From: Pyxicephalus adspersus
Lineage: Eukaryota > Chordata > Amphibia > Anura > Pyxicephalidae
Assembly: GCF_032062135.1 (NCBI RefSeq)
Contig: NC_092861.1
Coordinates: 60,824,058-60,888,057, forward strand
Length of the DNA stretch: 64,000 nt
Reading direction: 5' to 3'
Made by a program: the position numbers and the translations under genes. Below, one piece after another: positions 1-11,577 of the stretch. How positions within the stretch are numbered: the first letter of the stretch is position 1; every line of letters starts with the position of its first letter. The notes beneath the pieces are model-generated. The model ran no database searches. It had not been told where the DNA came from and saw nothing but the letters and a program-made list of their open reading frames with translations.

Positions 1-212
1 GTGAGAAGGCCGAGTGATTCCCCATGCCTTCTATCAGGTATATTATAGGAACTGCTTAATACAGCTCACATCCCTAGTCTAGCTTTATCCTATTTATCAC
101 TTCTGGTTTCTGGAAGGTTGTGTGTCTGTGGGTGTCCAAAACCATATTTTTAGGATATGACAATGTATGTGTACCATGTTTACAGAAAGTAGGCATAGAA
201 TATATATGAACA
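1..212. other. Non-coding, nothing recognised
   Basis: AT-rich sequence at the left edge of the window. I see no splice-bounded open frame, RNA gene or recognisable repeat end. Confidence 0.4.
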
Positions 213-450
213 TACCCCTTTAAAGAGAACCTATCATCACATTTTTACAGTATTTTAAAGGCTGGCTAACCCTTGTAAATGTTAAAAATATCCACTCGTC
301 TTCTGCAGTGCCATATTTGTGACATAAGAGGAACTAGGAAGAATATGGTGGCACCTGGTGTCCAGTTTGCTTTGGGAAGAAGAATAAGGAAGATGGGATG
401 GCGTGGGACCTACTGGACTAGGATTGCAGAGGGATAGCTATACACCTATA
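213..450. repeat. Unclassified interspersed repeat fragment
   Basis: The stretch starting with CTTTAAAGAGAACCTATCA and running through TTTAAAGGCTGGCTAACCC resembles the sequence at about 62035-62250, which has ATCTATCACCA followed by TTAAAGGGTGGCTAAC. The shared word order and spacing suggest two diverged copies of one dispersed family. No terminal repeats or coding sequence were recognised, so the class is unknown. Confidence 0.4.
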
Positions 451-1818
451 AAGTATTTTTTTACAGAAAATTTTGCTTTAAGCTACTACCACGGTTAAGA
501 AAATTTGGCCATGCCTACCAAACAGTGCCACCCTATTTCTTTTCCCTGGGGGTGGTTGGTGATGAGGTTATTAGTTTCTGCACCAAGTGACATCAGACCT
601 AGTTATACCACTGGGGTTTGGATTAAGGCCCTATAGTTAACAGGTTGTGTGTACATGGAGAGTGTGGAATGCCTACCACCAGGCCTGAATTACATTATTA
701 TTTACAATACTCACAATACTATCTAATTATAATTACCTAAATTAAGTGGGAGTGCTTTAGACTATGATAATATCAATAGCTTCAAGTGACCTTTCTCAGC
801 AAATATTTTTAAAGTGTTACATGAAATCCCTAGTCTTGGTTTTATGGCTATTTTCCCCATTACAGAAAATATTTATAGGCATGCAGCTGCTTCCAGACAC
901 AAAAATGAAATTATGATTACAAATGGTTATGCAGGTCAGCTCCCCAGCTCATCTCTGCTAGAATGAACACTCAGTGTTCTGCTAAGAACTGGCAGACACA
1001 TTTCAGCATAAAAAACAAAACAAAATAAAGCTGTGATCAAAGCACTGAGCGCCTGATCTAAACGCAGTATGTACGTGCACAACTTTTCAGGGTATTTGCA
1101 TATAAACACATAACACAAGTACGTACTGAGTGGAGGGAAAACGAAGAGAAGATTGATACAAGAAGAATTTTTATCCTCTGCCGGCATTTAAATAGGACTA
1201 ATTTGAAGTCAGTCAGAAATATCTTTGAAAGCACATGCTAAATATCAGTGAAAAATTGGAAAGCAGGACACACTTCAGCAGTCTCACTTTATCTAAGTCT
1301 TACAGGCTCTTTTTTCTTGACGTGCTTCACCACACACAAATAATTACAAAAAGCAAAAATAAATTAGGCTAGTCTTATGTTATTGCTGCTGGCTCTGTGG
1401 CACACATCTACTTTTATGAATATTATAATAATGCTCCAAAAGAGGAAAACTAACACTTTCTTCAAAGAGCCAATATTTTGTACCTATGATTCTACAAAGA
1501 ATCCCTACAAAAAAGCTCACAACAAACATCTCTTCTAGGTATTTGGACACCTCCCACTGTCACATGAATCCGGAACAGCCGTAAGTGTAAGCATTTTTAC
1601 TCAATGTTTCCTGAAGTGTTGGAGGAATGTTTAAAGTTTAATGGCCCACTAAAATATATAATAAATTATATCTTAACTGTAGAACAAAAATGTAATATAT
1701 TGCAGCTTATCAACCTGATGGCAAGATAAGTATCATCTGCAACTACCTGATGATCTTTGCCAGACTTCCAGTTTCCCTGTAACTTCTTGTACTACATGGT
1801 TACCTTAATTAATGTTAC
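451..1818. other. Non-coding, nothing recognised
   Basis: AT-rich intron-like or intergenic DNA. The only long open frame (minus strand, 1187-936) has no recognisable domain and no splice or base-composition support. Confidence 0.4.
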
Positions 1819-1852
1819 TTTTCCCGGATATCATCTGTGATATCCCGGAAAA
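1819..1852. repeat. Short near-perfect hairpin
   Basis: TTTTCCCGGATATCA and its complement, separated by the 4-base loop TCTG, form a 15-bp stem with one mismatch. It may be the core of a decayed foldback MITE. A structured RNA is possible, but nothing besides the hairpin supports that. Confidence 0.55.
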
Positions 1853-1969
1853 ACACCACTTTGCTTTTGAATGGAGGTATGCAGAGGAGGTATTTGTATT
1901 TCAAATCAGGGGAGAAGCCTATGTTGACAATGCTGCTCATCCTTAGAGTCTGTAACAGGAAGGATGTAT

Positions 1970-2014
1970 AAGGGCTCTATTTATAAAATTTCCTGTTTTA
2001 TAAATAGAGCCCTT
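1970..2014. mobile_element. Minimal foldback MITE relic (perfect 19-bp hairpin)
   Basis: AAGGGCTCTATTTATAAAA is followed by the 7-base loop TTTCCTG and then its exact reverse complement. TAA overlaps the left edge and TTA the right edge, which would suit a PIF/Harbinger-type TWA target, but such short edges are ambiguous. I read it as a MITE reduced to its two termini. Confidence 0.5.
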
Positions 2015-3310
2015 AGGTGTTAAAGGTTCACACAGGGGGAGGGACGGAGATAGTATTTTACTTAAGGTCCCAACACCTAACCCTCACTTGACTGGGAGCA
2101 ATGGTGCCAAACGTTTACAGCCCCACAATAAAAACTACCAGTGCCAATCTCCCAGTACTGAAAACTAATGATCTGAGAAAATGGTTATTTAATAATGGAT
2201 GCTGGAATCAAACTGCATGTTCTAGGATGATATAAAAGGTACTTTTTTCTCCAGACACTGATAAATGGAGCTCATTGTTTCTTTTAGAACTGCATTAGAT
2301 CTAATGTGTTTTAGGAGTCCTTTTGTTTTTCTGCAGAGCTGGACAAAGCCTTGGAACTTAGGTGGCTAATACACTTAGGAATTAAAGGCAGAGACTAACT
2401 TTTTTTAGCAGATGTTTTTGGTTCCTAGACTAGACTGACATGCTCCTTTATCCTACTTTGCATAGTAAGATCAGCAAATGTTACTTAAAGCTAGGCTCCA
2501 AGGTAAAAAAAAAAAATGTACTTGCAGTGAGCCACCCTCCCCACTGCAATATTAGCTTATTTTGCCTTGGTGATCATAAATAAGGTAAAAAAAAATACAA
2601 TTTTCTCTGCTTTCCCAACAGCCTGAACCTCATTTGGCATCCTACCATACAATGTATGAAAGTTAGTCAGTAAACCTTTTTGAAGATGACACATAAAATA
2701 CACAAACTGACTTACTCAAGGCCATCCATGAAAAAAGTGCCAGGTGTATTAGCCTACAACAAGCAGACTTAAATGCACCTACTGTTTGAAATATGAAGGT
2801 GTTTCTTCTCAAAAGTTCACAACACTTTGAAATTGGATTTCAATTGGTTTCAAACAGCTTAGAAATACCTGCTAATTGTTTAAAAGCAAAACAAAAAATT
2901 GCTATCAGACAACCCCTTTTTGCAAAAGAGACATGCTATTCAACAAACAAAGTAAGTAAAGAGTAACCAAACTTCCAGTGTCAATATTCAACTTTGAGTG
3001 TCTTTTCCTCATCCCATTGCCTTCAAACTCATTTTAATTCCCATATGTACCTGTTCTAAATCACTTGCTATGGATTCATAGATCTATTGTTTTCACAAAT
3101 TAGGATGCACAGTAAGATGTTGATCAGGGGGATTGTAGAAATAGTAAATAGAGCTAAGAGGCACTCCTGAGCACACCATAAGTGAGTGGTGAGATTTAGG
3201 CACGGCCATACTGTGCTGACACTGGGATAACACTCAGCACAGTGTTAAGAGGAAATAGCCAAAAATCTGAGTTTGCTGGCTGTAAACATAGGACTTGTGC
3301 CCCAGGACTC
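2015..3310. other. Non-coding, nothing recognised
   Basis: AT-rich DNA with short A-runs (for example near 2504 and 2590). No supported gene or repeat end. Confidence 0.4.
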
Positions 3311-3590
3311 CCTTGCATCAGTAGTAAGGGAAAACCCCCCTTAAGTTGCTGTCAGTAAAAAAGTGCACCCTTAAATTGATGTCAGAAATGAAGTCCTACC
3401 TTACACTGGTATCAGTGGAGAAGAGCCACCTTGCATTGACATTATTGAAGAAAAGCCCCTTTTGCATTGCGTCAGTGTGGAGGTGTCCCTATATACTGGT
3501 ATTTAGAAATGCCAGCTTACATTAGGGTTTGTGGAGAAATGTCCCTTACATTTGTGTTATTGAAGAAGTGCCCTGTACATTATAATTCAC
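3311..3590. repeat. Diverged 30-bp minisatellite, about 9-10 units
   Basis: Successive units start with CCTT followed by an A/G-rich half: CCTTGCATCAGTAG, CCTTAAGTTGCTGTCAG, CCTTAAATTGATGTCAG, CCTTACACTGGTATCAG, CCTTGCATTGACATTATTG and so on. They recur every 28-31 bases and often end in a GAAGTGCCC-like word. Units differ from one another at many positions, so the array is old. It lies beyond the last exon I could follow for the minus-strand gene. Confidence 0.7.
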
Positions 3591-4394
3591 TCACTATACA
3601 AAGGACTCTTTTCCATCTCAGTTCTGGCTGTGGTTCCTTCCATTGCCAGCTGTAAGTCAATAGGAGCACTACAGCATGCTGCTTCTTCAGTTGGAGCTGC
3701 ATATTCTGGCCCACTAGCACAGATACAACAGGATATTCCTTGGAATACTGGGAGTGAGTGTGAGAGAAGTACATAGATGATTACTGCTGGCTCAAGTAAG
3801 GGGACGATCACGGTTTGGATGGACATTGTGCGGGTGGTAGCCATGACTAAAGTTGGAGAACTGGCCTATGACAAAGAGGATCTGATATGCTGGAAACGTG
3901 CAGATAACAAATTGTGCTCAGCTTTTAATCTCAGGAAAATGTACAATATGTTACTCTACTGTGCCTGCACAATGCATCATTACAGCAACTTCTCTGTTTC
4001 TGGGAATCGAATCACACATCCTTACCTTTTTGTGTTTCTAGTGATTACAAGGCAATGAAGTTATTTTATTATTGTATGCTATAACATTCGGGGATTTGTG
4101 ATTCTTTTTGCAGGTGTGTACTATGCTTTACACTACAGGGCTAGCAGACTGCCAAAATTTGCTGCATAGAAGAAAAAGCTATGATTTTATTGCCAGTATT
4201 TTGACAAAAATTTAAAAAAATTATTTCTAGATACAGAGATAACTGAGGGTTTGTTTTAAAATGATGGCACTGTTCAGAATTTGTAAATACTTTGCTTATG
4301 TAACCTGGGCGACTGTTCACTTTATTTGGGATTGCAGTCAGGCCAATTAGAGATCGAATCAGTTGCAATTGGCTGTCCCTGGTTATTTGCAACC
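3591..4394. other. Non-coding, nothing recognised
   Basis: Contains overlapping short open frames on both strands (3777-4058 plus, 3844-3587 minus). None has domain or splice support, and I regard them as chance. Confidence 0.35.
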
Positions 4395-4397
4395 TAA

Positions 4398-4816
4398 TGC
4401 TACGTACACATGTGCAATAATTGTCGTTGGAGACAAACAATTGACGACTGGCCAACGATGCCAATGAACAAGGAAAGTCACTGGAAATGAATAATCGTCC
4501 GGGCGGATCTGATTGGGCGACGATCGCTCGCAATCTATTGTGTGTACGGTCATTCAGTGACCGTGGATGATTCTGCAGTACACTTTCTCTAGTACACGTC
4601 ACTCCCTGCATCGTTCAAACAATCGTATCTAGTGTGTCTATATTATTGGTGGATTATATTTGATCAAATATTATATTTGATCAATCATATCGTATCATAT
4701 CGTAGCATGTACAGAATCGTGCACTATACGATCGTTCAAAATTATCGTGCATAACCGTTGATCCGTCGTCAAACGCTTGTTTTGCAACAACAATTATTGC
4801 ACGTGTGTACGTAGCC
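4398..4816. mobile_element. PIF/Harbinger-like MITE, 419 bp, TAA target duplication
   Basis: The left end TGCTACGTACACATGTGCAA and the reverse complement of the right end, GGCTACGTACACACGTGCAA, match over about 25 bases. TAA flanks both sides (4395-4397, 4817-4819). A three-base TAA duplication suits the PIF/Harbinger superfamily. The interior has no coding sequence. It is unusually rich in CpG words such as CGACGATCG for this AT-rich region, and holds repeated ATATTTGATCAA and ATCGTATC words. Confidence 0.6.
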
Positions 4817-4819
4817 TAA

Positions 4820-6880
4820 CTCTAATCATACCTTTTTATTGTTTTAGATAACACCTCTGTCAGGTGTATATTTCTCTCAGCTTTGTTACCATTGGAGTGG
4901 TTTCCCAATTGCAAAACTACATGATTTTTTTTATTTATATAAAAGTATTTATTTATTTTAGGAAACTAAATATATGTTTCTGGGGAACATACAGGTACAA
5001 GCTGAACTAAAGCAGAAAGCTTTATGAAAATACTGCAGAATACTGTGCAGAGCAGCAACCCTATCTAGCTCCATTAAAATATATTAAGGGGATTTCACCA
5101 GACACAATTATGTGAGACACATCTAGAGCTAATCTGAAAAATCTACTACAGAGCAGCACTGAGTGTACCAGTGCTTATGACAAGTGTAGATTATTCTAGG
5201 AGACACCAATCTATTCCATAGAAGTAATCACTTCTCTTTTTTCTTTCAATTTGGGAAGTTTAAGGGGTACACTTTAGTGTAATGCAATGTGTCTTATAGT
5301 TTGCCTACATTATTATTTTTGACACACTTGAATGTTGCATTTAAAAATGAAACTGAAAAATAAATTGTGTCAAGTTTCAATATGATAAGGCAAGAAATGT
5401 TTAAAAAAATGTTATATACACAAAGCAGTGATACATATTTTATCTGCACATGATGTCATTAACATACATGTATAAACCATCACCCTAATGTGAACTAAAA
5501 ATCTAAACTTTGTGATGTAATAGATAATATCTGAGCATTGCCTTGAAAATGCACCTTTTGTCTGCAATTCCTCCTGACCCACAGGGCCAATAAATAATAT
5601 TGTAGATCTGTGAATCTGCAGAATGAGATCTAAAACACTGCTACCTCTGACTGCTAGTCCGATGGGAGATGCATCACCATTGCGATGATTGCTGGAGGCT
5701 CTGACATGAGGAAGCACAAAACCGCCTTATTTAAGGTGGATGTCTCTACACATGGTGGAGCAAAAAAAGGTAAGTCAGTAATAGATAAAAAAAAAAAATA
5801 TATAAGCTGTAGGGAGTCCACAGGCAATGCTGGTGACCTCTGCCAGCCTTTTTTGGGCCCATCTTTCAAATATTAGTTCCTCTTTAGGCTAAAGCACACT
5901 AAATTGGGATTAATCACATATAATATTTCAGTTTTCACTAGATAGTGAAATAATAAATCCTCCATTAGCTTTTGATACTGCATATCTCAGGAGTTGAAGT
6001 CTCTGGGTTAACCACCAGCATTTATTACTTTACCAATAATGCAGCAGAGAATTGTGACTGCATTGGCAGAGCAAGGAACTGGCTGGGAGATTTGCAGTTG
6101 GAGTTTTCACCAATAAAAGAAGGGAAAGACGATCAGCTTTGTGTGGGCGTGCCCTGAAAGACTAATTAATCTGCAGTCTCCAAACTCAACACAGCAGCAA
6201 TGGGTTGTACATTTACACCCAGCCAAATTGGATTTATTCCAGAAGCAGAGAAAGTGCTGAGATGGCAAACACACAGACCTTGAAGTTACTTTTAAAGTAG
6301 AAAACTACTTGAAGTAACTTAAATATTCCATTTCAGTTGTTTCTGATGGCAGTCACATTATTAAAGATAGCCTAAAGGAACCTAGTTGCCATGACACATT
6401 TTGACGTATAGATATTTATTTGTGACAAAAACATAACTCAGAACTGAATATCTGTAACATGAATAATGTTATTGTAACGTAACAATGCCTAACTTTTAAT
6501 GCATGCACACACTACAGACAACTAAATTATATATATTATATATTTTTACTTGAAAATCTTTGTAGTAAAAACATCTAAAAAAACAATTTTATACTTTACC
6601 TTCATTACCAAATGCAAGAACTGTATAAGTTAATAATAATAAAGGACTGCACTCGTAATATGCAGTGTTGCTTCATATGCAGATAGTAATTAGGCTGTCA
6701 GTCATAGTGTTATCTAACACAAAATTCACAAAAACATATTTAAAACCTGTATCATGTACAAACAAAAAGTGACCTAGCAATAGGAGGCAAATGAAATCCA
6801 GAAGTGAAACAATCGCCCATGAAAACTCCCATATCCTGAGATTTTGTTACACTGGATACCTCCACAATGTTTATCTAAAG
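4820..6880. other. Non-coding, nothing recognised
   Basis: AT-rich DNA downstream of the last recognised minus-strand exon. Small open frames near 5412-5876 and 5972-6157 lack support. The next exon of the minus-strand gene could lie here, but I did not find a phase-compatible one. Confidence 0.35.
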
Positions 6881-6990
6881 CAGTTTTCTCCCCAGCCCCT
6901 TTTAACTGGACGCACCCCCTGGCTGTTTTTGGGTGGTTACTGAAGAGCCACCCACCTACAATTTTGTCCCACCCCGCTTAAAAATGTTGA
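6881..6990. mobile_element. hAT-like MITE fragment
   Basis: CAGTTTTCTCCCCAGCCCC followed by GGGTGGTTACTGAAGAGCC and GCCACCCACCTACAATTTTG resembles the piece at 63514 (CAGTGTTCTCCCCAGAA, then GCCGGGTGGTAGGAAGCTG). The CAG-GTTCTC start suits a hAT-type non-autonomous element. No target duplication could be fixed. Confidence 0.35.
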
Positions 6991-8299
6991 TGGGTTGAAC
7001 ACTGTAAAGTATAACTTCGGCAACTAAAGCAAAATTTGAATTGTTGATTTGGATAGAGTTGTACCAGTTTGGAAAAATTGTTTTTTTACTGGAAATCAAA
7101 TTGAGGGTAACTCTAAAAATATGTTCATAAAAGTAGTTATACTTTCATTTCAAAGGCACAAGTAAAATATACCAGTTCACTTTATAACTATTCTTTGGTT
7201 ATTATTAAGATGCCGGTATTTAGCTGCAATAACCACCTCTGCTAAACATATTAGTGCAGGCTCCCGGACACCCACAGGGCCCAAGGCACCTTGGTAATCT
7301 TTTGCAACCACAACAGAGGAATCGAACGTATTTTGAGCAATTTTGTAGAAATCCATGCACCATTATCATCGTCAATGAGAATACAAGAATCTGCACCACT
7401 TATACCTAATAAAGATTAAAGGGTTGAAAGGTTGGGCAGTTTAATCCTCTACTTACAATCTGATTGGAAAAAAAACCTGACAAAGCTTTTTCTAGAAATC
7501 CTTTCTGGAAAGTCTTTTAGTTATTTGAAAGACATGGAAACGATTTTACTCACTGTTATGAATATAACCAGGTTAAAGTGCTATAGATTTTCTATAACCT
7601 ATCATTAATAATGTAAAACAGACTGAAAATGAAATATAAAGCACAGTGATGTAGTTTTTAATGTATTACAAGTCACATGTGCAAATTCAAGAACCTACTG
7701 TTGAGTGTATGAGTACTCAAAGAATTATGTGCAGTATGAATGGTTCATTTCAGCACACAATATTACGACAAAATATGTTCTTTAGGATGCTAAATTGCTT
7801 GTTCTCAATTATATACTACCTCACATTTCTTTAGCACAGTCAATACCAACAACCGGTGAAATTATTTTCTCTTTAGAGCTTAACAGAAAACATGGTTAAA
7901 AGATGGCATAATCATTTTTAAAACCTGACACTGTAGCCCGATATTTATTGTGATGATATACTAAATAGTTCAGCCACTTTAGCTGAGAAAAACTGTATTC
8001 AATGACATTTCTTCAAAGCTGCCCTAAAACATTTTCATCAGCACAGTTTGGACTACAGAAAACCTTTGTATATGAAAAGTGCAGTGTATATACATTACAT
8101 TTTAAACCATTAAAAACAACAACAAGAAAGGGAACATAGAAAGAAACAGGACACTGCCCATCATCTGTGCAATCTGAATTTATTATCCTATTTACTTAAA
8201 ACCTATTTATTTTTATACCAGCAGGTAAATTGGTTTAAAAACAAGATGCCAGCGCAACTACACATGAATGAAATACCATATTAAAAAACTATACTGTAC
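6991..8299. other. Intron or downstream sequence, nothing recognised
   Basis: Begins right after the splice donor of the last recognised minus-strand exon, reading leftwards. No further exon was convincing. Confidence 0.4.
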
Positions 8300-8437
8300 C
8301 TTCTATATCTTCATGAAAATCAGAGTTTTCTGTGGAGGAGGATCCATCAGCATCCTGGGGACCTGGTACATAGTCATCTGGAGGAGGACTTGCAGTATAG
8401 ATTTTCTGATGGTGCGTTAATTCCTTTTCATTGTGCG
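8300..8437 (-). CDS. Internal coding exon 4 of an unidentified minus-strand gene
   Basis: On the minus strand a splice acceptor (TTGACATTTTTACAG) precedes this 138-base open segment and the donor GTACAG follows it. It enters and leaves in phase 1, continuing the frame of the exon at 9229-9191. The peptide begins AHNEKELTHHQKIYTASPPP, continues with a Pro/Asp-rich stretch (DDYVPGP) and ends in an acidic Ser-rich tail (SSSTENSDFHEDIE). It looks disordered and has no domain I recognise. Matching phase at both ends and a length that is a multiple of three are the main evidence. The last exon of the gene is not seen, so the C-terminus is missing. Confidence 0.6.
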
Positions 8438-9190
8438 CTGTAAAAATGTCAAAGTACTGACTTAGAAATATGGTACAGAAACTGCACTTATCATTAGAAT
8501 GGGTTTATTTGACTATGTGCATTTTTATTTGCATATCTAATAGAATATTGGTATGTAATACATTCCAATGATGTGTTAATTGTTTATCAACAATAATAAA
8601 ACATTTTACAGACCTAAATAATTTATGGGGCATTGTAGTTGCAGTTCTGGAATGAACTACAACAGACCATGCAATTGCTAATGGAGATCACAATAATAAT
8701 GTATGTGTAGTACGGGCCTGCAGACAGAGAGCCTATTAGGAAGCTTTCTTATAATAAGGAGGCCCTCGTTTTCTGGCCCACAGCCCTGGGGAATGAGTAG
8801 TTCCCCTACATATTCCCAGACAGAGTTAAATAATACATAAAAATAAACACACAACAGCAGAGAGTAAATTCATTTTTTTTTAGTATCTGCAATTTGTAAA
8901 GGACTGGAGCCCACGAGGATCTATCTATCCAGCACTGGTGCTTCTCAACCAGAGTAAGCTGATCTCTTCACACTGACAGGAGCTGTGTTCACCTGGACAA
9001 AACTTATTATTTATTCAATCAAGGGCAGCTGTTCCCAGCTGCCCTCTTGCATGACTGGCTGAATGAATGGAAAAAGTAATGATGTGAAATCCATCATTGT
9101 TTTGCTCATATATAATAAAATTTTGGATTCCCTTTGGAAAAAAGCTTCCAGAGTTCAAACACACTAAATTGGCTATGCAATTTTTCCTAC
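8438..9190 (-). other. Intron 3 of the minus-strand gene
   Basis: Runs from the donor GTAGGA at 9190 to the acceptor at 8438. No transposon end or RNA gene is visible inside. Confidence 0.5.
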
Positions 9191-9229
9191 CTGGTACCGT
9201 ACTGTTTTCCAGACTTAGCTCAGGGTCAT
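9191..9229 (-). CDS. Internal coding exon 3 (39 bp) of the minus-strand gene
   Basis: A 13-codon exon. Reading on the minus strand, a T-rich tract ends in TTTAGGTTAG. Using the second AG keeps the frame open, while the first would add an in-frame stop. The donor is GTAGGA. With the neighbouring exons it gives DDPELSLENSTVP, another acidic segment. Being symmetrical (phase 1-1) and very short, it could be skipped without a frameshift, so it may be an alternative exon. Confidence 0.5.
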
Positions 9230-9240
9230 CTAACCTAAAG

Positions 9241-9316
9241 TAAAAAAAAAATAAAATAAATAAAAATAAAAATAAAATTAAATAAAATAAAAAGTAACAA
9301 AAATAAATAAATAAAA
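9241..9316. repeat. A-rich simple repeat, (TAAA)n-like
   Basis: Imperfect AATAA/TAAAA repeat just upstream, in transcript order, of the acceptor of the 39-bp exon. On the transcribed strand it reads as a long T-rich tract and may form part of the polypyrimidine tract. Confidence 0.7.
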
Positions 9317-9518
9317 TGGTGTAAAGCCATTTTCTTACTTATTAGTATAGTAAGCAGGTGGCAGTAATGATGGGAGGATACCTAAAACTCAAAATGAACC
9401 AGTGTTCACTTTTACCCCCCTTAACTTAGACCACAAGTGCCATCGCATCAAGAGTTTATTTTTTCCTTTAAAATCTGAAATGACAATTCAGATAAAACCC
9501 CAATTTACCTGTTAAATA

Positions 9519-9786
9519 CCGTATTTTTCGGACCATAAGACGCACTTTTTTTCCCCCAGAAGTGGGGGGAAAAAGTCCCTGCGTCTTATGGTCCAAATGT
9601 ATCAAAATGTATCCTTCCCAGCTGCTGTCTCGTCCCCCCTGTATTATGACTGTGATGTTGGTTTTTAATGCACATAAAATATTTTAGGACACTATTTGTT
9701 TCAGAATCTTTGTTTTCTTCATTTCCCTTCTCCAAAAAACTGGTGCGTCTTATGGTCCAGTGCGTCTTATGGTCCGAAAAATACGG
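9519..9786. mobile_element. Pogo-type MITE, 268 bp, TA target site
   Basis: Terminal inverted repeats read CCGTATTTTTCGGACCATAA at both ends and are flanked by TA (9517-9518, 9787-9788). The motif GCGTCTTATGGTCC or its complement occurs four times: once in each terminus and once just inside each (9578-9593 and about 9744-9760). The left 75 bp therefore fold into their own hairpin around a C-run/G-run stem. Repeated subterminal motifs are usual for pogo/Tigger transposase binding. There is no coding capacity. A close truncated copy is at 45049-45172, and one end of another is at 40405. Confidence 0.75.
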
Positions 9787-10523
9787 TAATCTATGAACCA
9801 TTATTTAACAAGATTGCTGATACAAACATTTTATAGTATTAATATTTTATGATTCATATTCCACAAAAATGGACAACACAACAACTATTCTGTACATGTT
9901 GTCAGAAATGCATGGAGTTTTTACATTGACTTTTGCTGTCTGCTTTTCTGGTGAAATTACATATTAGTACCATTTTAAATCCAATCTGAATCTTCGTGCA
10001 TGACAGGAGCAAAAGGGGCAAGATGTAGAACAAGGTATGAGGTACTAAATATTTTGTAGACATAATTTTCATGGCCTTCATGGACATCCTTAAATAGCCC
10101 CCATTTTTACACGCTGCCTGTAAATTTCTTGACAGCTGGCAGCCCAGATAATGAGTAATTCCTATAATCCCAAATGTAAGTTAACACACTCAAGGGTACA
10201 GCTGCACTTTCATATTAATAAAAGCAAGGCTCAAAATGGTTGAATTAGATGTGGAACCTGTCCATGAAGGGTGCTTACTTACACTTTTACAACATTTTAC
10301 TAGTTCAATTTTACTGAGCTTAAAAGGACAAAAATGACCGTATATTTTATTTTCTGCTAGTGTAATGATTTTGTTTGTTACATCTAAAGCATTGTATTGT
10401 GGCTATATTTTGTTTTCATTACATAAATATTGCCTTACTGAAAAACTCTTTGCTTTGTACGCCTTTTTTACATCAAGGAGCTTGTTTATTTATATATGGT
10501 ATAGTGAATTTAGTTTATTAACA
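9787..10523 (-). other. Intron 2 sequence, nothing recognised
   Basis: Part of the intron between exons 15077 and 9229 of the minus-strand gene. AT-rich; short open frames only. Confidence 0.4.
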
Positions 10524-10525
10524 TA

Positions 10526-10801
10526 TAGTGCCCTCCATAATGCTTGGGACATTTTCCATTGATTTACCCCTCTGACCCTTCTAGTAATCCAAAGGTTTGC
10601 CTGATGTCTCATGGTATTTAATATTGTTTTCAGCCCAATAATATCTTTCTTGACTTTCATTGGCACAGCTTTTCTGCTTATGATGAACAATAGCAACTAC
10701 AGACTCCAAATGGTAGAAGCAAGCCTAGTTATCGTAACCTTGCACCAATCAAGCAAAGATACACACCCGTGAAGCCAATTGTCCCAAACATTATGGTGCC
10801 C
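10526..10801. mobile_element. Mariner-type MITE, about 276 bp
   Basis: The left end AGTGCCCTCCATAATGCTTG and the reverse complement of the right end, GGGCACCATAATGTTTGGGAC, are clear inverted repeats. TA dinucleotides lie at both outer edges. The CCCTCCATAATGTTTGGGAC terminus is a form I know from Tc1/mariner elements of fish and frogs. The interior carries no transposase. Confidence 0.7.
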
Positions 10802-10803
10802 TA

Positions 10804-11577
10804 AAATGAGAGAGCCATGAATAAAAAGTGTTGCAATTTCTACATAGTGAAACTGGAATGTATGCAAATAAGTGTAAATTAAAGTTTAGAATGTGCACTT
10901 TAATCATGGCTGATTTAAAAATTTTACGCAGAAAAAAAAAAAATCTAAAACTGACAATTGAATAAATGTTCAATGTTCAAGAACACTCTATTGATATGCA
11001 ATCTTTATTTGTGTTACCTGTTACATTCTATTTGACCATTGTCACTATTTTGAAAATCCAAACCTGTTTAAAGACAGATTAAAAAAATAAAAATAAATAA
11101 ATTTAAATACAATGTGCTATACATTATTAAATTCTATAAAATGTAGCTACAAAATTTCACTGAAATTAGTGAAAATGTTTATTAAAAGCTTCAAGGTTTA
11201 CCACAATAGTACCACAAACTTAACACAAACATTTCTACTTAAACCATTAAACATTGTATTCAACAAGGAATGCAGATAATACATTTGGAAACCACCTACA
11301 AACTGTAACTACAATAAAATATACGGTCTTCCAGAAGAGGGCAGCAAGTGACCTTGACACACGTTTGCAGTCCCATACAAGGTGGAAAATAATATTTAGG
11401 GCACAATGTTTCAAAGGAAAATCACAATGCTAAATCCCGACGACTTAATAGCTTTCATGTGTTATTTCAATAATAAACTGCAAAGAAGCACTCTAAACAA
11501 CCTTATCTGAAAAGCACTGAACGTGCAAAGATGCACAAAAAAGCACATGACAGTTTTTAGGCATTTTTTTTTTCTTA
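10804..11577 (-). other. Intron 2 sequence, nothing recognised
   Basis: AT-rich, without transposon ends or supported exons. Confidence 0.4.

Noticed and set aside
4141..4611. 156-codon minus-strand open frame
   Set aside because: It overlaps the Harbinger-like MITE and has no domain; the MITE's CpG-rich interior simply lacks stops.
5654..5876. Opposed open frames near 5.7 kb, one with a GTAAG donor
   Set aside because: No phase-compatible acceptor or recognisable peptide; a link to the minus-strand gene could not be made.
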